Below, one piece after another: positions 57,285-64,000 of a stretch of 64,000 nt of DNA. The notes beneath the pieces were generated by a model. The model saw only the letters and a list, made by a program, of their open reading frames with translations, was not told the DNA's origin and did no database searches. Made by a program: the position numbers and the translations under genes. Where the stretch lies: positions 17,181,338 to 17,245,337 of the forward strand of contig CM034401.1 in the NCBI GenBank assembly GCA_019925095.2, written 5' to 3'. How positions within the stretch are numbered: position 1 is the stretch's first letter; the number at the start of each line of letters is the position of its first letter. This DNA comes from Dendrolimus kikuchii (lineage: Eukaryota > Arthropoda > Insecta > Lepidoptera > Lasiocampidae).

Positions 57285-57530
57285 TCACCGTGAGTGTTCC
57301 CAGAATTCTCTTAGTGTTAGAAACTTTTGCATCCGTGGCAGCCTCGGCGTCCGTGACATAGAAGATAAAGTGAAAGAATTTCACCTATACTGGTACAGGC
57401 CACACTACAAAAACCTACTAGTTACGTGGCGAATAATTACGTAGCCATGCCGCCTCTGCCAGATCCCGGTAAAGAGGGTAGGCCCAAGAAATGCTGGAGT
57501 GATGTCGTAAAAGATGACATACGTATCAAT
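57285..57530 (+). pseudogene. Another LINE C-terminal end, tail-to-tail with full-length LINE
   Basis: Plus-strand pieces in changing frames: IRGSLGVRDIEDKVKEFHLY-type (57330-57390) and PDPGKEGRPKKCWSDVVKDD (57465-57525). IRGSLGV...G(R)PKK-W-D-V-K-D is the end of RTE-like reverse transcriptases. It stops at the ACATACAT run, which is also the 3' tail of the minus-strand LINE at 57531-60738. Confidence 0.6.
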
Positions 57531-60500
57531 ACATACATACATACATAACTTCACGCCAGTTCCCTTGCGGGGTAGGCACTTACAACAGAGCGCAATCTAG
57601 GCCTATTCTTACACACCTCACTTGCCTCTTTGACATTCATAACTCTTGTCATGCAAGCTCGTCTGTTCTTAAGGCTCCTGACATCACCTTCTGCTAGTAA
57701 ACGATCAATTTGATCATGGAAGGTGTGTCGTGGCCTTCCACGACTTCTGCATCCATCCACTTTTGCATTGTATATCTGTTTAGTCATTCTTTCATCATGC
57801 ATTCTTTCCACATGCCCGAACCACCGGAGCATTCCTTTCCTTACCTTCACCCCGACACTCTCTTTCAGACCAACTCTCTTTCTTACTTCGGTATTACGAA
57901 CGCGGTCCGCGAGCGTCACTCCGCAGATTTTGCGCAGTGCTCGCATCTCGACCGCGTTTACTCTTTCATGCTCTTTCTTCCATACCCAACTCTCGCTTCC
58001 ATACGTGAGCGTAGGTACCAGCACCGCATTGTGTATGGCGAGCTGGGCCTTCTGGCTGAGGTTTTTAGCGCCTAGAAGTTTACCTAACGCTCCATTTAAA
58101 CTATTCCCCAAATTCACTCTTCTTTCTATATCAGCGGTGTACCTTCCATCCCTGCTAAAAGCACAACCAAGATATACAAACTCATTCACTTGCTCCAGCA
58201 TAACATCATCGACCATTATCCTTGCATTCGTTCTGGTTTCTTCTCTTTCAAACACCATAACCTTTGTTTTCTTCGCATTCAAATGTAAGCCTCTCGCCTG
58301 ACAGTCATCTTTCATCATTGTGACTAGTGTTTGCATTTCTGATGGCGATTCGGCTAAAAGCACGGCATCATCCGCATAAAGCAAGGTGCTTACAACTAGA
58401 TCACTCATCCGCACCCCAACATCCATCAATCTTATTCTCTGGAGACAATCGTCCAGATATAGGATGAACGACAAAGCCGACAGCACGCAGCCCTGGCGGA
58501 CGCCAATATTGACGTCAAACCAGGGCGACAGGCTGCCTTCCACTCGCACGCATGCTATACAGCCCTCGTAAGTTGACTGCACAGCACACATGAATTGGCC
58601 ATTAATCCCATATCCGGGCAATATGTCCCAGAGGTCCTTCCGCACAACCCTGTCAAATGCTTTCTCTAGATCCACAAAACCGCAGAAAACCTTCCGGCCC
58701 ATAGCCAGCTGCTTCTCTACGATATTGCGGAGAGAAAAAACTTGATCCATACATCCCCTTCCATTTCTGAAACCACTTTGTGCATCCCACAGTAATCCAT
58801 CGGATACAACTCTCATTCTCTTTTCAATAATCTTCGCATACACTTTAGGTGCTGTGCTGATCAAACTGATGGCCCTGTAGCTGGCGCACTCCATACGTGA
58901 CCCCTTGCCTTTATACAAGGGCACGATGACAGCGCGCCTCCAGTCCTTGGGAACCTTTCCCGTCTTCCAGCACAAGTTGCATAAGGACAGGAAAGCGTCC
59001 CGGACGCAGGTTCCACCATATTTGATCATCTCAGCAGACACACTATCGATTCCTACTGCCTTTCCATTTTTCAGACTTCTTATCGACCATTCGATCTCTT
59101 CCAAAGTGATCTCGGATGCTGACTCCTCGGAGTCGGTCACAGACTCAGTCGTGGTGCCAGCATCCGGGATATTATCATACATTTCTCTAAAATATTCACT
59201 CCATCGTGCTAATACCTCTTGTGGGTTAGCAAGAACGTCCCCTGCTTTAGATTTTATTCTTTCCATTCTGGAAGCTGACGAACAACCCCGAGACTTCTTA
59301 ACCTCTCTCCAAAAGAGTTTGGTATTCGCCTCGAAGTTCTCCGTCAGCTTCTCTTCTTCTTTCAATTTTATTCTTTCACGCTTCTCTTTCACTAAAGCTT
59401 TGGTTTCATTCTTGCAGAGGCGATAAATTTCTTTCTTGATCTCTTTCATACTGTCATTCTGTTGCAAGGAAGCAACATAATCCAGCCAGGCTTTTCTCTT
59501 TCTTTCTACGCTAGATTTAACATCCGCGTCCCACCATTCATCACCTTTCGTTGTTATGTGCCTCTTCGCGCATCCACATGCTTCTTTTGCGCTTTCCACT
59601 ATACTTTCTTTCATACTATCCCAGTCATTATCCACATCTAAGTCGGAGAAGTCCGCTTTTGCAAGCCTTTCTTCGACTAGGCGCGCATACATACTCCTTA
59701 CACTAACATCTTCCAATTTTTCACACTTTATTCTTTCAAGCTCCCCAAAATTGGTACGCACTCGCCAGTGCCTCCACTTCTTGAAAAGGCCCACAAACCG
59801 GCTTATCACCAGGTAGTGGTCCGTTTCAAGAGTGGGGCCTCTGTAGGCTCTTGAATCCATTATTGTGTTTCGGAGGCGACTATCAATTAAAATCAGATCA
59901 ATCATACTTTTCTGATCATTCATTCTCCATGTATACGTGCGAATATCCTTATGATGGAATAGGGTGTTCGACACAAGCAAGTTTCTTTCCATGCATACGT
60001 CTATGATTGGCCTACCAGCATCGTTCACTCTCTTGTCACCATAGGGTCCAAGGACAGCCTCAAGGCCGTCTCGTTTGGTCCCCACCCAGCCATTAAGATC
60101 ACCACACATAATTAGTCTTTCGTTCCCTTCAGCCAGATCCAGAATTCCTCTCACAGACTCCCAAAACTTCTCGAGTTCTTGGGGATCCGCTGAGCTTACG
60201 GGAGCAGAAGCTGCGACCAGAAAAACTCGCGTGATCCCCAGTTTTAGGCGGACCCAGAGAAGTCTCGGGTTCACCAGACAATAAGCTTTTACTCCAGACA
60301 CAAAGAGGGATGAGAGTAAGACGCCTACCCCCCCACTTGCACGCTCGTCCAGGTCCACGCCGGACCACAGAGCAAGCATGCCACCGGGGAGGTCATCGAC
60401 GTCGCACCCCTTCCGCTTAGTCTCTGTCAGACATAAGGCATCCAGCCTTCTCTCATTCATTATATCAATCATTTCGTCCATCTTATCTTTGATTCCACCT

Positions 60501-60738
60501 CTCACATTCCACGTGCCTATACGGCACTCTGCTCCTCTCGACCCGCCAGGTTTGGCACTGCGTGAAGGGTGGCGGCCCCCTTCGCCGCATGCGCGAGAAT
60601 CCACACCGACGGGGGCGCATCGGTGAGCGTCGCCTGCGGGGGACGCCCTATCGTGCACTGCACTCGGGTGAATTCTGGTCAGAATTGTGGCCCTCTGGGC
60701 CAGCGGGGATCGCGACGAGCACGCTTCTGAGCTAAATT
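57531..60738 (-). mobile_element. Full-length (or nearly) APE-type LINE
   Basis: One long ORF plus a short tandem tail (ACAT)n at 57531-57546 in place of poly(A). The 5' side is open upstream of the formal start, without an ATG, to a TAA near 60733. It abuts family-D Helitron sequence at 60739. Single-ORF layout, APE endonuclease plus RT and a short tandem 3' tail are typical of RTE-like clades. The exact clade is not certain. Confidence 0.85.
57551..60658 (-). CDS. LINE polyprotein: APE endonuclease and reverse transcriptase
   Basis: 1035 codons without interruption. The endonuclease domain (about 45-295) shows GTWN (48-51), E79, GDLNGW with D187/N189, D254 and TDH (279-281), i.e. the metal-binding and catalytic set of exonuclease/endonuclease/phosphatase enzymes. 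The reverse transcriptase (about 510-830) shows FVDLEKAFD (D663), RQG (721-723) and YADD (761-764). The thumb and C-terminal domain contain MLRWFGHVERM and GRPRHTF and end PARELA. All key residues are present, so the enzyme may be functional. The formal start at 60658 is GTG, and the first in-frame ATG lies after the GTWN motif, so the true 5' end may be lost. Four truncated relatives lie at 7508, 28847, 32990 and 43197. Confidence 0.92.
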   Translation of the reverse strand: MHDRASPAGDAHRCAPVGVDSRACGEGGRHPSRSAKPGGSRGAECRIGTWNVRGGIKDKMDEMIDIMNERRLDALCLTETKRKGCDVDDLPGGMLALWSGVDLDERASGGVGVLLSSLFVSGVKAYCLVNPRLLWVRLKLGITRVFLVAASAPVSSADPQELEKFWESVRGILDLAEGNERLIMCGDLNGWVGTKRDGLEAVLGPYGDKRVNDAGRPIIDVCMERNLLVSNTLFHHKDIRTYTWRMNDQKSMIDLILIDSRLRNTIMDSRAYRGPTLETDHYLVISRFVGLFKKWRHWRVRTNFGELERIKCEKLEDVSVRSMYARLVEERLAKADFSDLDVDNDWDSMKESIVESAKEACGCAKRHITTKGDEWWDADVKSSVERKRKAWLDYVASLQQNDSMKEIKKEIYRLCKNETKALVKEKRERIKLKEEEKLTENFEANTKLFWREVKKSRGCSSASRMERIKSKAGDVLANPQEVLARWSEYFREMYDNIPDAGTTTESVTDSEESASEITLEEIEWSIRSLKNGKAVGIDSVSAEMIKYGGTCVRDAFLSLCNLCWKTGKVPKDWRRAVIVPLYKGKGSRMECASYRAISLISTAPKVYAKIIEKRMRVVSDGLLWDAQSGFRNGRGCMDQVFSLRNIVEKQLAMGRKVFCGFVDLEKAFDRVVRKDLWDILPGYGINGQFMCAVQSTYEGCIACVRVEGSLSPWFDVNIGVRQGCVLSALSFILYLDDCLQRIRLMDVGVRMSDLVVSTLLYADDAVLLAESPSEMQTLVTMMKDDCQARGLHLNAKKTKVMVFEREETRTNARIMVDDVMLEQVNEFVYLGCAFSRDGRYTADIERRVNLGNSLNGALGKLLGAKNLSQKAQLAIHNAVLVPTLTYGSESWVWKKEHERVNAVEMRALRKICGVTLADRVRNTEVRKRVGLKESVGVKVRKGMLRWFGHVERMHDERMTKQIYNAKVDGCRSRGRPRHTFHDQIDRLLAEGDVRSLKNRRACMTRVMNVKEASEVCKNRPRLRSVVSAYPARELA

Positions 60739-61105
60739 AATTATTTTACATGTATATGTTATCAATAAAATAACTCCGACCGAAGCATCTGTTTTACACG
60801 ATATTCAGTTTTTTTACATCCTCTTTAACCATATTTGCAGCAGGCATTCTGTCAATTCTATGTCAAACGTCATAAGGTTACATTAAATAAGTTTATACTG
60901 TCCAAATCGCTAAGGTTAGATTAGAAATAATTTTATATGGTGGTTAATTATTCTTAAATTTTCTAATTTTCTTAATTTTTTCTTTCATAAGAACCTTCTC
61001 CAGACAATAATAAACACAACAAAAAATAATTAGCGAAACCGGTCCAGCTTTTCACGCGTGATGTCGTGACCAAGGGAAATAGGGATTCATTTTTATATAT
61101 ACAGA
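60739..61105 (-). mobile_element. Helitron-like family D, 5' part
   Basis: The element strand starts at 61105 with TCTGTATATATAAAAATGAA preceded by A, and matches 49851-50190 over about 340 bp. It is cut at 60739, where the LINE begins. The remainder was not found beyond the LINE. Confidence 0.75.
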
Positions 61106-61540
61106 TTATTACGCTTATGTTTTGTATAAAATACAAAGTATAAGAGTATGTCCCTATGAATATTTGAGTTAACGTACAAATAAAAGAGACTCAATGAATT
61201 ACAACGCTATACTTCAAAGTTAAATGATAGAACTTAAGTGTTTCATTTAAAAATGTAGACGACATTTTTGTATTTTATTTAAAACGAAATGTAAAAACAT
61301 GCATACAAAGGCGGCGACAGGACGCACTGAAATGCACATGACGCTCAAGTCGAGAGCGCTGGGAAAATGAAATTCTAAATCGCTTTTTAAAGTAATTTTT
61401 AAACATGTAATAAAGCAATTTCTATTTAAATTTAGGTTTCCATAGAATTTTTGGTAAGATACAAATATTTTAATATAGTTTCAAATGGTTGAAAATGATT
61501 CAAAATTATCACTTTCAATTATAGTACATTATTATTCACC
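61106..61540. other. Unassigned
   Basis: AT-rich, no supported feature. Confidence 0.4.
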
Positions 61541-61544
61541 ACCA

Positions 61545-61660
61545 ATGGAGACCACGCCTCGTCGATTGTAATGTAGGAGTCCGACCAGCCCGTTGGATCG
61601 ACGACTTGTGTAAGATCACGGGTTGGGGCTGGATGAAGAAAGTGGAGAACCGGGATAAGT
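61545..61660 (+). pseudogene. LINE C-terminal fragment
   Basis: Reads RRPRLVDCNVGVRPARWIDD, LCKITGWGWMKKVENRDK and then a stop. It corresponds to the (W)RPR...GRP..RW.DD(L).(K)..G..W motif at the C-terminal end of APE-type LINEs. Confidence 0.55.
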
Positions 61661-61691
61661 GATGCAAACTAGATAAATATATATAATATTA

Positions 61692-61979
61692 GTCCATAAA
61701 CGCCCCAATGTTGGGCTCGGGCCTCCCATCATAGGGAATGGATAGTATACCCACTACGCTTGTCCAAGGCAACTTGGCAGGTTTGACACGTCGGTTATCT
61801 CGATGTGCAGGTTTCATCACGATGTTTTCCTTTACCGTTGTTAACACGTGGTAATTGTAACAATATGCACATTAGGTCGAAAAACTGACTAAGAGGTGCA
61901 TGCGTTCCGGCTAAGATTAAAACCCGCGCACTTTTGAGTTTGGGACGCGTGCGTTAGCCATAACGCTACCACGACTTAA
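61692..61979 (-). repeat. tRNA-derived SINE, copy 2
   Basis: Head on the minus strand AAGTCGTGGTAGCGTTATGG (A box), then a decayed B box GGGTTTTAATCTTAG. The body matches 16040-16342 (ATGTTGGGCTCGGGCCTCCC; GGTTTGACACGTCGGTTATC). Confidence 0.82.
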
Positions 61980-62227
61980 TGAACTTGATGATGAAAGGCT
62001 TACGACGATATTATTGACCAAGGGGAGAAAGAGTGCGAACGAGGGTATTGTTTGATGGTGAGGTATACCTGAGTTGAGAATTGCACTTTTTCCGAGTACA
62101 CTGCTGATATAATACACCTAAGAAAAATAACTAGTTATTAGTTATTGTGCTGCTAAGTGAAGTGTCTTTTGTAAGGTAATGTTCGAAAAATCAAAGTAGT
62201 CAAATATGCTTACTTGGAGATCTTTTC

Positions 62228-62345
62228 TTTTTCGTCTTCAGCCAATGAATGTCTACTGCTGGACGTAGACCTCCCCAAGTCTGCGCCACATATCCCGGTC
62301 TCCCGTCTTCCTCATCCCGCCCTACCGGCGACCTTACGCAAGTGG
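62228..62345. repeat. Dispersed repeat P, copy 2
   Basis: ATGTCTACTGCTGGACGTAG, ACCTCCCCAAGTCTGCGCCA and CATATCCCGGTCTCCCG are shared with 54505-54615. Confidence 0.65.
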
Positions 62346-63836
62346 AAGCGTCGTCGAAACTTCGCATAATAAAATAAGCACGTATAAGTATAACCACAGA
62401 AACAACAGAAAGAATAACTATTTTCAAACATTTGATAGCAACACATTTAGATATATTACCAAGATGATAAAGAGTGGGCTAAGCTGACCTGGTGACCTCC
62501 AAACTCCCCTTCTAGTCAACCCAAGCCTCGCAATTAGCGTCTTCTTTATATTATCTCAATTCTACACGTTTAACAAATTTCCATAAATAAACATTTAACT
62601 TACTCAGTTTACTAAAGAGCGCATCGTCTGGTGAATGGTAGAACAACTGTGTCTGCCTCCCCTTACGCACCGCTTTAATACTGTAAATTACTTGAAACTA
62701 CCGACAATTAAATGTTCGCAATCTAAAATATCCAGCAACTGGTTAATAACTGTCACAAATGCCACCAAAACGTTTAGTAAATATAACAGTTTCGAATTCA
62801 ATAATTAACCTTGTTATCCACTGCAACAGATCAATAAACATCTGCCATAAAATAGCTATTGTTTCGCGATACCTACCAACATCTATTAAATTATAACTTT
62901 TATACGAGTAATTACTACAACTGTAGCTTCATAATATCTCCTATAAATATATATTAGCTGCCATAAATTTAGGTTGCTACCACAGGTCATCGGTCCAGCG
63001 GGCTGGAGAGGGCGTCCTACACTACATCTACCGAGACGCGGTTTTTACTCTATGATTTTTTGACATTATAATATTAAAAAATATTGCTCACCGACATTAG
63101 ACACTATTTTTATACACTTTCTATCCGCAGACATGTACGGAAGTAAAGACATAAATTCACTCATTTTTATAAAGAACTACTTTAAGATATTTTTTCCTTA
63201 TTGTATTAATTTATAAAGGAACTTATCTAAAATATAATTAAATTATAAATTAAACGACATAATAAAATTAAAAAAAAAAACAATATATTTGCAGGTAAAA
63301 CATATAATCAAGATCACAGTTGTTGGGGAACGTTGCCAAAATGCTGGCCGCATTTCCACGGAGTATAGCAATGATGATCCCTTGCCCTAAATACAGGCCA
63401 GCCTTATGGTCATGTATAAAAAGTTTTATAGGTTATGAAGTGAAGTCAATACTTAAATCCACTTATTCGTCTTTCCATTCGAAGTGTCTCAGTTGCTGTC
63501 GTCATGGTCAGATACTGTCTCCATCGTGTTTTAAAGTAGCGGTCGCTTATGTTCATATCAATCTTCAAACTAAAGTACTGGTCACGATGTATAAACATCC
63601 TTAATTTCAGAAGCAATCTTAATTTCCTAGTACCCGATACGAAAATGAAGCAATTTCGCTACCGCTTTACGTACATACATTATGCAAAATTCGTGCATTT
63701 AACCAGCATTTACTTGCACTGCTATGCATAGCGTCGTTACAGTATAAAAATAATACAGTAAGTACACGACACCAGCATAATATTGTTACAACTTAGGCTA
63801 AGACAAAGACAAATTCCACGTACAGATCTGTAAAAG
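62346..63836. other. Unassigned
   Basis: The 94-codon frame at 63320-63604 has several cysteines (KCLSCCRHG) but no family I recognise. No splice evidence. Confidence 0.35.
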
Positions 63837-64000
63837 CACATTTTGTTACCTGTCGGCATTTGAACTAGTTGTAATCCTTTTATGATCGTCTTCTTTTGTT
63901 TACTTATTTATTGGCATACGTTTCTAGTTATTGTGAAGAACAGTCTATTGTCCTATTGTACTCGTTTACGGCCGCTCAGGAGCATCATTAGCCATGTATT
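63837..64000 (+). repeat. Repeat family G, cut by the window edge
   Basis: GTCGGCATTTGAACTAGTTG, GATCGTCTTCTTTTGTTTAC and AGCATCATTAGCCATGT match the start of family G at 5637-5820. Confidence 0.65.

Noticed and set aside
57710..60626. Long plus-strand ORFs (up to 192 codons) and shorter minus-strand frames across the LINE.
   Set aside because: Shadows of the 1035-codon minus-strand LINE ORF.
63320..63604. Cysteine-bearing 94-codon ORF.
   Set aside because: No recognisable fold, repeat membership or splice signals; chance cannot be excluded.

Overview
The window looks like AT-rich nuclear DNA from a moth or butterfly (Lepidoptera). There are no prokaryotic operons. Coding sequence is split into short exons with GT/AG splice sites. 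The intergenic and intronic space is packed with repeat types common in Lepidoptera: AT-targeted Helitrons, mariners, a hAT relic, tRNA-derived SINEs and several LINE families. The species cannot be named from the sequence alone.

Only one host gene is clear. Four plus-strand exons (3437-3647, 10333-10460, 21522-21690, 33493-33605) splice in phase into the second half of Ig1, all of Ig2 and a hydrophobic, GPI-anchor-like C-terminus of a Dpr-family (defective proboscis extension response) neuronal surface protein. The signal peptide and first half of Ig1 were not found; they probably lie left of the window. Introns of 6.7, 11.1 and 11.8 kb are filled with transposons.

Region by region: 1-1.8 kb holds a broken minus-strand LINE. 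5.6-8.8 kb holds an unclassified repeat (family G) split by a mariner, with a sister copy nearby that preserves the empty site. 11.6-12.8 kb is a second dead mariner. 17.6-18.8 kb is a short hAT element with terminal inverted repeats and a target duplication. 20-22.7 kb, around exon 3, holds a three-level nest (SINE, inserted repeat, Helitron). 28.3-29.7 kb holds a 27-bp tandem array that appears to derive from a LINE coding segment. After the dpr gene ends at 33.6 kb the rest is repeat-rich: Helitrons at 37.4, 38.8, 40.5, 49.9 and 51.4 kb (the last carrying a 9-bp minisatellite of about 870 bp), a solo LTR at 41.2-41.9 kb with a perfect heat-shock element beside its TATA box, degenerate LINE ends at 35.4, 44.9 and 55.3 kb, and at 57.5-60.7 kb an uninterrupted 1035-codon endonuclease/reverse-transcriptase LINE.

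The most abundant repeat is a family of about 300 bp with an A-rich tail (called SINE A here), with about 16 full or partial copies on both strands. Its 3' end resembles the 3' end of a LINE present in the window, suggesting that this LINE supplied its retrotransposition machinery. No new multi-gene system was found. The best candidates for follow-up are the heat-shock-element LTR, the minisatellite-bearing Helitron, and the informative nested or duplicated insertions.
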